Shown: positions 7,977 through 16,780 of the stretch, one piece after another
How the letters are laid out: each line of letters begins with the position of its first letter
How positions within the stretch are numbered: position 1 is the stretch's first letter
DNA from: Clostridium thermobutyricum
Lineage (GTDB): Bacteria; Bacillota; Clostridia; Ch29
NCBI GenBank assembly: GCA_016842005.1
Contig: JAENYD010000001.1
Span: 166,754 to 230,753 of the forward strand
Length of the DNA: 64,000 bases
Direction: 5' to 3'
The notes under the pieces: generated by a model
Seen by the model: only the letters and a program-made list of their open reading frames with translations
What the model was told of the DNA's origin: nothing
Database searches by the model: none
Program-made: the position numbers and the translations under genes

Positions 7977-10325
7977 CTATTGAAGCATTTTTATGGGCGC
8001 CATTGATGCCAGCAGTTTTTTCACACCCCTGTCCGGAAATGCCACCGTTATTTCCCGGTCACCCTTTATCTCTTCCACCTTTATGACCGTACCCGGGCCC
8101 CATATCTTATGTTCTATCCTGCACCCGGGGGTATACCCGCCGGCTTCCCCGCCTCCGTTTCTGTCATACAGCCCTCCTGTAATGGCAGAAACTGTCTTCA
8201 GGGCCGTGTTCCCCATATCTTCAATATACTGCGCAGGTATCTCTTCGATAAACCTTGAAGGAGGGTTCATGCTGTTAAACCCGTGAAGCATCCTGGACCT
8301 GGCACATGTCAGGTAAAGGATTTCCCGGGCCCTGGTCATGCCCACATAGCACAGCCTTCTTTCTTCTTCCAGTTCCTCCGGGTCCTCCATTGCCCTGGAA
8401 AGGGGGAAAACCCCTTCTTCCATACCTGTTATGAATACCACGGGAAATTCCAGACCCTTGGCACTGTGCATGGTCATGAGGATTACACCCCTGCCCCTGT
8501 CCATCTCATCCTGACCGGATACCAGGGCTATCCCCTCCAGGAATTCCTGCAGCGTGCCGTTACCGCTGCTGTTCTCTTCAAACTGCACCGCAGCGGATAC
8601 CAGTTCCTGTATGTTTTCTATCCTGGACCTCGCCTCCTCCGTACCCTCATCCTCAAGGGCCTTCACATAGCCCGTCCTGTCCAGCACCTCGGATAAAAGG
8701 GCTGTCACCGGGCAATCCCGCGACAGGGCTATAAAATGCTCCACCATGTCTGCAAAGTCTTCCACCCTCCTTGCAGGCCCTTCAGAGACACAGCCGGTTT
8801 CCCCCGCATGTTTCATTGCGTCGAACAGGCTGATTTCCAGACGGGAGGCATACTCCTCCAGGGATTGTACGGTTTTTGTCCCAATACCCCTTCGGGGTTC
8901 ATTTACTATTCTCTTCAGGCTTATATCGTCGTCAGGGTTGTAAATCACCTGCAGGTAAGCCAGCACATCCTTGATTTCCTTCCTCTGGTAGAAGGCCAGG
9001 CTGCCCACAATCCTGTAAGGAATTTTCTCCTTCATAAAGGCTTCTTCCAGCACCCTGGACTGGGCATTAGTCCTGTACAGCACTGCTATATCCGAACACT
9101 GCCTGTCCTCTACGCTGCCAAGTCTCTTCACTTCGGAGGCCACAAACTGTCCTTCCTCATAGGCGGACGGTACCTGATTGTACAGGACTTTGCAGCCCGC
9201 TTCCCTGCCGGTCCACAGCCTTTTCCCTTTCCTCTGCGTGTTATTGGCTATTACCGAGTTGGCCGCCTCCAGTATATTGCCTGTGGAACGATAGTTCTGC
9301 TCAAGCCTGATAACGGCAGTATCAGGGTAATCCTTCTCGAAGCCCAGTATATTTCCTATGTTTGCACCCCTGAACTTGTATATGGACTGGTCGTCATCCC
9401 CCACAACGCACAAATTCCCGTGCTGCCGGGCAAGCATGTGCACCAGCCTGTACTGGGGTATGTTGGTATCCTGGTATTCATCCACCATTATATAACGGAA
9501 TTTATTCTGATAGAACCGCAGTACATCGGGGTGCAGCCGGAAAAGCAGTATGGTGTTCAGTATAAGGTCGTCAAAATCCATGGCATTGTTACTTTTAAGT
9601 TTCCTCTGATACAGCCGGTATATACGGCCAATCTGCTCCATCATGAAGCTGTCTCCGGAAGATATGAATTCTTCGGGGTCCATGAGCTTGTCCTTGGCCC
9701 CGCTGATTATGGACAGTACTTTTCTGACCGGATAGTTCTTTTCGCTGAGGTTCATCTCCCTGATGCAATCTTTGACAAGCCTCTTCTGGTTATCGGTATC
9801 ATAAATGACAAAGTTCTTCCCGTAGCCCAGTTTTTCCGCATCCTGCCTCAGTATCCTCACACAGGCGGAATGAAAGGTGCTGACCCATATCCCCCTGTTT
9901 TCCTCCCCCAGCATGCGGAACACCCTCTCCTTCATCTCGTTGGCCGCCTTGTTGGTGAAGGTAATAGCCAGTATGCTGCCGGGGTGCACCCCCTTTTCCC
10001 TTATCAGGTAGGCAATCCGGTGGGTGAGGACACGGGTTTTCCCCGATGTATCCTGACTTATATATTCCCTCATATGCTCCAAATCTTCTGCTTTCAAGTC
10101 CTCTGGACAGTAATTGCTCTTATATGAATTTCCATACTTTATTATATGAGCAATCCTGTTAACTAAAACGGTTGTCTTGCCAGACCCGGCTCCAGCCAAC
10201 ACCAATACCGGGCCATCGACTGAAAGAACTGCCTTCTTTTGCATATCATTTAAATGTGCATACTGCATTTCAATTATGGTATCTCTTAGTTCATGGAATT
10301 CTTTCTTCATTTGTTCGCTTATCAT
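7977..10325 (-). CDS. UvrD/PcrA-type superfamily 1 helicase, apparently chimeric
   Basis: 782-residue 3'-5' DNA helicase. From about residue 94 to the end it reads as a normal PcrA: ITFTNKAA (motif Ia, about 121), DEYQDTN (motif II, about 290), a QNYRS block, and the C-terminal MTMHSAKGLEF and YVGMTRA motifs. The first 93 residues do not fit PcrA but resemble a second clostridial UvrD paralog, with their own Walker A GAGSGKTT at 45-52. The helix after Walker A then appears twice: GKTTVLVNRIAHII at about 49-62 and SGKTRVLTHRIAYLI at 94-108. This is what recombination between two paralogs would leave, with the junction near base 10046. The N-terminal section is also AT-richer. Activity is doubtful because roughly 45 extra residues separate Walker A from motif Ia. 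No ribosome site decides another start. Confidence 0.88.
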   Translation of the reverse strand: MISEQMKKEFHELRDTIIEMQYAHLNDMQKKAVLSVDGPVLVLAGAGSGKTTVLVNRIAHIIKYGNSYKSNYCPEDLKAEDLEHMREYISQDTSGKTRVLTHRIAYLIREKGVHPGSILAITFTNKAANEMKERVFRMLGEENRGIWVSTFHSACVRILRQDAEKLGYGKNFVIYDTDNQKRLVKDCIREMNLSEKNYPVRKVLSIISGAKDKLMDPEEFISSGDSFMMEQIGRIYRLYQRKLKSNNAMDFDDLILNTILLFRLHPDVLRFYQNKFRYIMVDEYQDTNIPQYRLVHMLARQHGNLCVVGDDDQSIYKFRGANIGNILGFEKDYPDTAVIRLEQNYRSTGNILEAANSVIANNTQRKGKRLWTGREAGCKVLYNQVPSAYEEGQFVASEVKRLGSVEDRQCSDIAVLYRTNAQSRVLEEAFMKEKIPYRIVGSLAFYQRKEIKDVLAYLQVIYNPDDDISLKRIVNEPRRGIGTKTVQSLEEYASRLEISLFDAMKHAGETGCVSEGPARRVEDFADMVEHFIALSRDCPVTALLSEVLDRTGYVKALEDEGTEEARSRIENIQELVSAAVQFEENSSGNGTLQEFLEGIALVSGQDEMDRGRGVILMTMHSAKGLEFPVVFITGMEEGVFPLSRAMEDPEELEEERRLCYVGMTRAREILYLTCARSRMLHGFNSMNPPSRFIEEIPAQYIEDMGNTALKTVSAITGGLYDRNGGGEAGGYTPGCRIEHKIWGPGTVIKVEEIKGDREITVAFPDRGVKKLLASMAPIKMLQ

Positions 10326-10582
10326 TTATAACCACCTGCAATTCTAATTTTTAGCATAAAAATATGTAGTCGGTTATAAACCCATATGCATCGGTAAAGA
10401 ACTCCGGCGGCCAAAAGCCTCTCATATTCTTTTACATATTTGGCTCCCACCTCTACATCCTTTAACCCAAGATTGGAAAATTCCGCCTCATAGATATCTT
10501 TCTTTTCGTTAAGTCTTACTGTTAATTTATCGATTATGGTATACTGCCCCAGTTCCCTTATTTTTGATTTAACTCGTGATTC
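10322..10582 (-). pseudogene. brxL: Fragment of brxL (BREX Lon-like protease)
   Basis: An 87-codon reading frame without a start codon, bounded upstream by TGA and ending in a TGA that overlaps the helicase ATG. Its translation contains VKSKIRELGQYTIIDKL, RLNEKKDIYEAEFSNLGL and YVKEYERLLA, which I recognise as the segment before the AAA+ domain of BrxL, the Lon-like protein of BREX phage-defence systems. After about 65 residues the match ends abruptly. No other BREX gene is in the window, so this is a deletion relic. The recognition is from memory and was not searched. Confidence 0.75.
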
Positions 10583-10636
10583 TCATATTGTATCAATTTA
10601 ATAAATAATGGCCTATTTTTTATAATTGGGGTTTTT

Positions 10637-11593
10637 TTAATACTGCATATCGTAGTCCACAATGTTTATCATTCTGTCCCTTTCCCCCGCCCTGTAGGCT
10701 TCAAGGTTCTGAATCAGAATATCTGTGAATCGCTCCATGTACCGGGGCGTTGGTCCTGCGACGTGGGGAGTGAGTATGACATTGTCCATATCCCACAGGG
10801 GGCTGCTTTCGGGCAAAGGCTCCTCTTCAAACACGTCCAGTGCCGCCCCGGCTATCCACCTTTCGCGGAGGGCTTTTATAAGGGCCTTTTCATCCACTAT
10901 GCTCCCCCTGGCAACATTCACAAACCAGGCCGTATCCTTCATCTTCCTGAACTGCTCCTCCCCTACCATGTGGTAAGTCTCGTCGGTAAGAGGCAGAAGA
11001 GTTATGACAAAATCACTCTGTTCAAGGACCCTGTCCATCTGGTCCTTACCGTAAATTTCATCAAAATACTCTACCTGGCTAACTCTGTTCTTTATACCGA
11101 TAGTCCTTACTCCAAAAGGCTCCAGTTTTCTCGCTATTTCCTTAGCTATGGCGCCAACTCCAAGGAATCCGACGGTTTTCCCGTACAGCTCGTCAATAGT
11201 AATCTGCTGCCACTGTTTGCTCATTTGTGCCTTGAAATAGTCCTTGGACTTCCTGACAATCATCAGCAGCAGTCCCACGGTGAACTCCGACATCTGAATC
11301 CTGTGGACGCCCCGGGCGTTTGTCAGTATGACGCCCTTCTCCCTGAAGTAATCCAGGGGCAGGTGGTTGATACCTGCCATGGCACACTGAACCCATTTGA
11401 GGTTTTCCATCTTCCGGAACTCTTCCATGGTAATCTCCGGCAGGCTGGAAACAACCACGTCAAATTCTTTCAACTTCTCTCCCAGTTCTTCTGCCTTCCC
11501 TGCGGTCGTTATTTCAACATCTCCACCGAACCTCTCCCTGACCTTTTGAACCAGTCTTTCATCCAGGGAGAACACACAGAGTACTTTAGTCAA
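10637..11593 (-). CDS. D-isomer-specific 2-hydroxyacid dehydrogenase
   Basis: 318-residue NAD(P)-dependent oxidoreductase of the D-2-hydroxyacid dehydrogenase family. The Rossmann loop GFLGVGAIAKEIA is near 145, NVARGSIVD carries the usual arginine near 230, and LTPHVAG near 280 carries the catalytic histidine; the Glu is in the FEEEPLP region. The start is TTG at 11593, with GTAGGAGG eight bases upstream. Substrate unknown: relatives reduce glyoxylate, hydroxypyruvate or branched 2-ketoacids. It is a diverged paralog of the next gene upstream (11882-12838), separated by a 288-bp gap holding structured element B. Confidence 0.9.
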   Translation of the reverse strand: MTKVLCVFSLDERLVQKVRERFGGDVEITTAGKAEELGEKLKEFDVVVSSLPEITMEEFRKMENLKWVQCAMAGINHLPLDYFREKGVILTNARGVHRIQMSEFTVGLLLMIVRKSKDYFKAQMSKQWQQITIDELYGKTVGFLGVGAIAKEIARKLEPFGVRTIGIKNRVSQVEYFDEIYGKDQMDRVLEQSDFVITLLPLTDETYHMVGEEQFRKMKDTAWFVNVARGSIVDEKALIKALRERWIAGAALDVFEEEPLPESSPLWDMDNVILTPHVAGPTPRYMERFTDILIQNLEAYRAGERDRMINIVDYDMQY

Positions 11594-11670
11594 TTATAAT
11601 ACCTCCTACATTATTATTAATCAACATCCTATTTAACTATATATCCCTTAGAGTATTGTTTAAAACTGCT

Positions 11671-11826
11671 GATAAACAGGACCCCTGGCTTAAGAGAAAA
11701 ATTTTTTACTCCTTCCAAAACCAGAACCCGTTATCCACTGCAGGAACGGGACCTCTCTTATATTCCGCCCGGAATAACGGGGCATCAGCAGCGGTAGTTC
11801 ATCGGGCAAATCAGTATAAACCGCCC
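11671..11826. repeat. Structured intergenic element, copy B
   Basis: Second copy of the element at 3669-3795. The conserved core at 11671-11737 reads GATAAACAGGAC, CCTGGCTTAAG, an AT-rich hairpin, and CCAGAACCCGTTATCCA. An 8-bp perfect inverted pair, CTGCTGAT (11666-11673) with ATCAGCAG (11784-11791), can close a stem around it. As with copy A, it lies just downstream of a minus-strand gene and 5' of the next. Function unknown. Confidence 0.5.
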
Positions 11827-11849
11827 GGGGTCATTCCTGGTGATAAATC

Positions 11850-11868
11850 AAAAAACCGTCCCCGATGG
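11850..11868 (-). terminator. Putative terminator with GGGGACGGTTTTTT repeat
   Basis: Minus strand CCATCGGGGACGG followed by six T, 14 bp past the stop of the upstream dehydrogenase. The same block recurs at 36024-36044 after the proline racemase gene. The stem is short with one mismatch, so its effect is uncertain. Confidence 0.5.
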
Positions 11869-11881
11869 CCCGTGTTCTGTC

Positions 11882-12838
11882 TTAGTACCCTCTGCGGGGG
11901 TCAATGACGTTAATCATCCTGTCCTGCGAAAGGCCGAGATATACCCTGAGGTTATGATGGAAGATTTCCATGGCCCTCTTTATGTATTTTGGAGACCTGC
12001 CCGAAACATGGGGTGTCATGATGACATTGTCCATTTTCCATAGCGGGCTGTCCCCGGGTAATGGCTCCCGGTCATATACGTCCAGCACCGCCCCTCCGAT
12101 GGAGCGGGCCTCCAGGGCTTTTACCAGGGCGTTCTGGTTCACCACGCCCCCCCTGGATATGTTTATGAACCAGGCATCCCTTTTCATTACCCCGAACTCC
12201 CTCGCACCGAACATACCACGGGTCTGTTCGGTGAGAGGTACCGTTACCACCACATAGTCACTGTCCTCCAGCATTGAATGAAGCCGATCCGGGCCACCGA
12301 CATCATCCACCAAATCCAGTTTCACCGGCTGGTTTTTTATGCCTGATACATGCATGCCGAATGCCCTGGCTTTTCTGGCTATTTCCTGTCCGATGGCCCC
12401 AAGACCGACAATGCAGATCTTTTTCCCTTCCAGCTCGCCTACTCTCACCGAGCGGTCCCATGCAGCTTCCTTCTGCAGGTCGTAAAAGACAAAACTTTTT
12501 CTCTCAACCGCCAGCATGGCCCCCAGGACATATTCGGACATGGGTGTCCGGTGGATGCCCCTTGCATTGGTAACAAGTATATCCCTGTCCATAATGGCCT
12601 TGAAGGGCATCTTTTCCAGGCCTGCGCTGATGACCTGAATCCACTTCAGGTGTTTGGCCGTATTTATTATCCGGTCGGTAAGGTCCTCCCCGTATGTAAC
12701 CAAAATTTCTGCCGCCGGCAGGCGGTCCCCCGCCTGTTCCATCCCCCCGAAGACCTCCAGTCTGATGCCGGGGTCAATTTCTTTCACTGCGTCCATATGT
12801 TTCTGCTTCAAGGGAAAGGTGGTAATTATGTTAATCAT
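11882..12838 (-). CDS. D-isomer-specific 2-hydroxyacid dehydrogenase (second paralog)
   Basis: 318-residue homolog of the neighbouring dehydrogenase. It carries a GLGAIGQEIA dinucleotide loop near 145, NISRGGVV with the conserved arginine near 230, and MTPHVSG with the catalytic histidine near 280. I use the ATG at 12838, not the longer start at 12862, because AAGGAGGGA lies at correct spacing before it. The gene begins 31 bp after the YerC-like gene and is probably co-transcribed with it. Two tandem 2-ketoacid reductases may serve reduction of amino-acid-derived 2-ketoacids for redox balance, but no substrate residue was diagnostic. Confidence 0.9.
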   Translation of the reverse strand: MINIITTFPLKQKHMDAVKEIDPGIRLEVFGGMEQAGDRLPAAEILVTYGEDLTDRIINTAKHLKWIQVISAGLEKMPFKAIMDRDILVTNARGIHRTPMSEYVLGAMLAVERKSFVFYDLQKEAAWDRSVRVGELEGKKICIVGLGAIGQEIARKARAFGMHVSGIKNQPVKLDLVDDVGGPDRLHSMLEDSDYVVVTVPLTEQTRGMFGAREFGVMKRDAWFINISRGGVVNQNALVKALEARSIGGAVLDVYDREPLPGDSPLWKMDNVIMTPHVSGRSPKYIKRAMEIFHHNLRVYLGLSQDRMINVIDPRRGY

Positions 12839-12869
12839 GTGAAATCCCTCCTTATCTCGCATCCGCCCT

Positions 12870-13196
12870 CTACTCGGGCCTGTATTTACCGCCTTCTTTC
12901 CTGCTCTCCTCCATCCTGTCGATTATCAGATTATACCCGTCGGCGCCATAATGGATACATCGGTTTACCCTGCTTATGGTTGCAGAGCTGGCACCGGTCT
13001 CTTCTACTATTTCGCTGTAAGTTTTGCCTTTCTTCAGCATCCTGGCAACCTGGAACCTCTGGGCCAGGGCCTTGAGCTCGGTTATGGTGCATACATCCTC
13101 AAAAAACATGTAGCATTCTTCCACTGTCTCAAGCTGCAGGACAGCTTCAAAGAGCATATCGGTCTCATGATCCTTCAATTTGGGGTTCACGGCCAT
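12870..13196 (-). CDS. YerC/YecD family TrpR-related repressor
   Basis: Small DNA-binding protein of 108 residues in the TrpR/YerC/YecD family. It has a helix-turn-helix in KGKTYSEIVEETGASSATISRVNR and the typical ITELKALAQRFQVARML before it. I chose the ATG at 13196 (MAVNPKLKD) because GAGGTGAT precedes it. Family members repress small operons, but the Bacillus protein has no firmly known target. Being first in a unit with two hydroxyacid dehydrogenases, it may control them. Confidence 0.88.
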   Translation of the reverse strand: MAVNPKLKDHETDMLFEAVLQLETVEECYMFFEDVCTITELKALAQRFQVARMLKKGKTYSEIVEETGASSATISRVNRCIHYGADGYNLIIDRMEESRKEGGKYRPE

Positions 13197-13360
13197 AAAC
13201 CATATCACCTCAACAATTCTTAATATATTCAATTATATCCTAAATGTTTTGATACTTTAACACTTTTACCGAATAAAATCTGAAAAATATCAATTTATTG
13301 CGAATAGGAAACCTCTTTCGGCAAAAAATATTCTATAACCTGACGCAAGGGAGTGATAAA

Positions 13361-13573
13361 ATGGCCGATAACAAAAAAAAACGCTACGGGGAATATGACC
13401 GTACACCGGATAATGTCTTTGAAACCTACAATGAAAACAAATACCGGGTACCGTACAGGTCCACCAATGCCCTGGTTTTTCCCCTGAAACTGATTCCGGG
13501 GGAAGAGGTTTTCGGAAGTGAAGAGCTGTCCGGTCCACTGCAGCCCGAAAATCCCGATGACAGGAAAAAATAA
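13361..13573 (+). CDS. Small hypothetical protein, 70 aa
   Basis: Not recognised. Highly charged N-terminus (MADNKKKRYGEYDRTPDN), no membrane segment, proline-rich acidic end. The ATG at 13361 has GGGAGTGAT at good spacing. Divergent from the YerC-like gene and followed 84 bp later by another small gene on the same strand. The good ribosome site and codon use suggest a real gene. Confidence 0.55.
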   Translation: MADNKKKRYGEYDRTPDNVFETYNENKYRVPYRSTNALVFPLKLIPGEEVFGSEELSGPLQPENPDDRKK

Positions 13574-13656
13574 CGTTGAAAGACGGAGGAATATTTTTTG
13601 TATAATTTGATATGCTAAAAACTGTACCAGAATTTCACTGTTCAGGAGGTGGAAAA

Positions 13657-13848
13657 TTGACCACTTTTCATCTGATCCATGTGGTTGTCGGAGCCGCCCT
13701 GGCCCTGGTAAACTTCTATAATGTTATGGATCCGACCAGCCGGGCGTATTTTAATGCCATAATAGGTTTGGTGGTACTTGCCTATAATGCTTATTTCCTG
13801 TTCGTGAAAAGTAATACCGATGTAAGAAATAGAGAATCAGGCCAATAG
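13657..13848 (+). CDS. Small two-helix membrane protein, 63 aa
   Basis: Not recognised. Two hydrophobic stretches (HLIHVVVGAALALVNFY and AIIGLVVLAYNAYFLFV) joined by a short loop suggest a hairpin membrane protein. I chose TTG at 13657 because AGGAGGTG lies seven bases before it; a longer in-frame ATG at 13612 lacks a ribosome site. Its stop lies inside the terminator shared with purD. Confidence 0.6.
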   Translation: MTTFHLIHVVVGAALALVNFYNVMDPTSRAYFNAIIGLVVLAYNAYFLFVKSNTDVRNRESGQ

Positions 13849-13863
13849 CCTGATTCTCTATTT
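13827..13863. terminator. Bidirectional terminator between the small membrane gene and purD
   Basis: Perfect 16-bp arms (13827-13842 and 13848-13863) around a five-base loop, with A-rich and T-rich ends on both strands. The stem includes the stop codons of both convergent genes, 13848 on plus and 13858 on minus, so it closes the purine operon. Confidence 0.9.
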
Positions 13864-15111
13864 CGCGATGTCTTTCCTGTACTGCATACCGTCAAAATGG
13901 ATTCTATCCACCGCTTTATAGGCTTTGTCCCTGGCCTCTTCCTTTTGTCCCCCCAGGGCGGTCACCCCCAGCACCCTTCCTCCGTCGGTAGAGTATATCC
14001 CGTTGTCCGAGCGTGTTCCAGCATGGAACAGGTATACCTCTTCCCCGAAACCATTCTCCAGGCCGCTTATAGTTCTGCCTTTCGGGTAGCTTCCGGGATA
14101 TCCCTCCGAAGCGAGGATTACACACACTGCAGCCCTGTCCGTCCATTTGATCCGGACATCCTTCAACCTCTTATCCGTCACAGCCGTCATTATCTCCACC
14201 AGGTCGCTTTCCAGCCTGGGCAGTATCACCTGGGTTTCCGGGTCTCCAAAACGGCAGTTGAACTCCAGGACCTTTATATCCCCGCCGGTGACCATCAGGC
14301 CGAAGTACAGTACTCCCCTGTAGTCAATGCCCTCTTTTTTCATGGCTTCCAGGGTGGGTATCATTATCCCTTCCTTAAACCGCTGCCGGATTTCCGGAGT
14401 ATATATGTCATTTGGAGAATAGCACCCCATACCGCCGGTGTTGGGTCCCGCGTCGCCGTCAAAAATCCTCTTGTAATCCCGGGCACTCTCCATAGGTATG
14501 ATGGTTTCCCCGTCCACAAAACAGAGCATGGACATCTCGGTGCCTTCCAGGTACTCCTCAATCACAACCCTGATGCCGGCATCCCCGAAAGCCCGGTCAA
14601 CCATTATGGTCCTCAGACCGTCTTCCGCCTCCTGCCTGTCCCCGGCTATTATCACGCCTTTGCCGGCAGCCAGGCCGTCCGCTTTAATGACAACAGGATA
14701 CCCGAATATATCCACGCTGCTCACCGCATCGTTAAAGTCCGAAAATACTCTGAATTCACCGGTGGGTATACCGTACTTTTTCATGAAGTTCTTGGAATAC
14801 ACCTTGCTGCCTTCCAGGAGGGCCCCCTTTTTATCCGGGGCGAATATCCTCAAACCCCGGGCAGCGAACTCATCGGCAATGCCCTTTACCAGCGGCACTT
14901 CAGGACCTACCACAGTGAGGTCAATGGCCTTTTCCCGGGCAAAGCCGGCCAGGGCTTCTATTTGGTCATCCTGTATGTCCACACACCGGGCAATCTGTTC
15001 AATCCCCCCGTTCCCGGGAGCGGCATAGATTTCATCAACAAGGGGGCTCTGGCTTATCTTCCAGGCCAGGGTATGCTCCCTCCCGCCTTTTCCTATTACC
15101 AGCACTTTCAT
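13858..15111 (-). CDS. purD: Phosphoribosylamine-glycine ligase (GARS)
   Basis: Second step of purine synthesis: phosphoribosylamine, glycine and ATP give GAR. 417 residues, with an ATP-grasp fold: N-terminal VIGKGGREHTLAWK, VIKADGLAAGKGV near 145, and GGMGCYSP and EFNCRFGDPETQ further on. Last gene of the ten-gene pur operon, 64 bp after purH, and it ends in the shared terminator. Normal length. Confidence 0.97.
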   Translation of the reverse strand: MKVLVIGKGGREHTLAWKISQSPLVDEIYAAPGNGGIEQIARCVDIQDDQIEALAGFAREKAIDLTVVGPEVPLVKGIADEFAARGLRIFAPDKKGALLEGSKVYSKNFMKKYGIPTGEFRVFSDFNDAVSSVDIFGYPVVIKADGLAAGKGVIIAGDRQEAEDGLRTIMVDRAFGDAGIRVVIEEYLEGTEMSMLCFVDGETIIPMESARDYKRIFDGDAGPNTGGMGCYSPNDIYTPEIRQRFKEGIMIPTLEAMKKEGIDYRGVLYFGLMVTGGDIKVLEFNCRFGDPETQVILPRLESDLVEIMTAVTDKRLKDVRIKWTDRAAVCVILASEGYPGSYPKGRTISGLENGFGEEVYLFHAGTRSDNGIYSTDGGRVLGVTALGGQKEEARDKAYKAVDRIHFDGMQYRKDIAK

Positions 15112-15175
15112 TATATCCCACCTCTTTTCAACAAACTTTTACCGGCACCGTGCCCTGTTCCTCTTCTGCTCCTCT

Positions 15176-16720
15176 TTAATGTTTGAAATGTCTCATGCCG
15201 GTGAATACCATTGCAATACCATGCTTGTCCGCCGCTTCAACGGATTCTTTGTCCCTGACCGAGCCTCCGGGCTGGATTATGGCTTTAATCCCGGCCCTGG
15301 CGGCGGCTTCCACCACGTCTGCAAAGGGGAAGAAGGCATCCGAAGCCATAACCGCCCCTTCAGTGTCAACCCTTGACTGCCTTATGGCATTTTCGGTGGC
15401 CCATATCCTGTTCACCTGACCCGGCCCTATCCCGAGAGTCTGTCCTTCCTTCGCCACCACTATGCCGTTGGACTTGATATGTTTAACCACCTTCCAGGCA
15501 AACATAAGGTCTTCCATTGTCCCGTCATCCGGCTTTGCCTTTGTAACAACTTCCATGTCCTGTCCTGTCAGGGCCCGGTTGACATCCTGTACAAGGATGC
15601 CTCCGTTCACCTTCTTGATATCGCGGTATGAACCCGTATCCCTGCAGGATATATCTTTCAGCTTCAACACCCTTATATTCTGCTTGCTCTTTAATATTTC
15701 CAGCGCCTCCGCCGAATATGAAGGGGCTATGACTATCTCCACGAAAATTGAGTTTATCCCTTTGGCCGTATCCGCATCTATCTCCGCATTGGAAGCCACT
15801 ATACCGCCGAATATGGATACCGGGTCCGCCTGATAGGCCTTCTGCCACGCCTCAAACACAGTGGCTCCGATGCCCACTCCGCAGGGGTTTGTATGCTTGA
15901 CCCCTATCACCACCGGTTTTCCGGTGCCAAATTCTTTCAGGAGTTCCAGGGCGCCGTTGGTATCGTTTATATTGTTGAAAGAAAGGGCCTTGCCGTGGAG
16001 CTGCTCAGCCTCCACCAGCGTCCCTGCCCTTTTGCCGGCCTCCCTGTAAAAGGCCGCTTTCTGGTGGGGGTTTTCACCATACCTCAGGTCCTGCACCTTC
16101 TCATAGGTGAGGGTAAGGGTCTCGGGAAAATCCATTCCCAGCCGCTCGCTGAAATATTCTGCAATCAACCCGTCATAATGGGCGGTATGGCGGAAAACTT
16201 TAGCACACAGCCGGAATTTCGTATCCGCGGACAGGTCCCCCTTTTCTTCAAGCTCGGCCAGGATGGCGGGATAGTCTTCAGGATCGGCCACCACAGCCAC
16301 ATCCTGGTAGTTCTTGGCGGCCGCCCTCAGCATGGTGGGTCCGCCGATGTCAATATTCTCTATCGCTTCCTCAAGGGTTACGCCGGGTTTCTGAATGGTC
16401 TCCCTAAAGGGGTAAAGGTTTATCACCACCATGTCTACAGGCCTGATATCCAGTTCTTTCAGTTGCTCCATATGTTCCGGATTACTCCTCACAGCCAGCA
16501 GACCCGCATGGATATTGGGATGAAGGGTTTTAACCCTGCCGTCCAGACACTCCGGAAATCCTGTAACCTTGGAAATACCTGTAACGGGTATGCCTTTTTC
16601 CTGCAAAATCCTGGCCGTTCCGCCAGTGGATACAATCTCAAATCCGTTTTTAACCAGACCCTGCGCAAACTCCACAATACCTTTCTTGTCCGATACGCTG
16701 ATTAATGCCCTTTTCTTCAT
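15176..16720 (-). CDS. purH: Bifunctional AICAR transformylase / IMP cyclohydrolase
   Basis: Last two steps to IMP. 514 residues: an MGS-like cyclohydrolase domain at the N-terminus ([22 protein letters not shown]) and a transformylase domain with RYGENPHQ near 215, KHTNPCG near 275 and [10 protein letters not shown] near 480. Sixty bp downstream of purN. Full length. Confidence 0.97.
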   Translation of the reverse strand: MKKRALISVSDKKGIVEFAQGLVKNGFEIVSTGGTARILQEKGIPVTGISKVTGFPECLDGRVKTLHPNIHAGLLAVRSNPEHMEQLKELDIRPVDMVVINLYPFRETIQKPGVTLEEAIENIDIGGPTMLRAAAKNYQDVAVVADPEDYPAILAELEEKGDLSADTKFRLCAKVFRHTAHYDGLIAEYFSERLGMDFPETLTLTYEKVQDLRYGENPHQKAAFYREAGKRAGTLVEAEQLHGKALSFNNINDTNGALELLKEFGTGKPVVIGVKHTNPCGVGIGATVFEAWQKAYQADPVSIFGGIVASNAEIDADTAKGINSIFVEIVIAPSYSAEALEILKSKQNIRVLKLKDISCRDTGSYRDIKKVNGGILVQDVNRALTGQDMEVVTKAKPDDGTMEDLMFAWKVVKHIKSNGIVVAKEGQTLGIGPGQVNRIWATENAIRQSRVDTEGAVMASDAFFPFADVVEAAARAGIKAIIQPGGSVRDKESVEAADKHGIAMVFTGMRHFKH

Positions 16721-16780
16721 GCTGCACCTCCAGTCGAGTTTTAGGTATTACCTGCCGGCTGACATCAGCCGGCCTCCGGG

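Noticed and set aside
8736-10127. 463-codon plus-strand open frame opposite the helicase
   Set aside because: It is the antisense of conserved helicase coding sequence, has no ribosome site and its translation resembles no protein.
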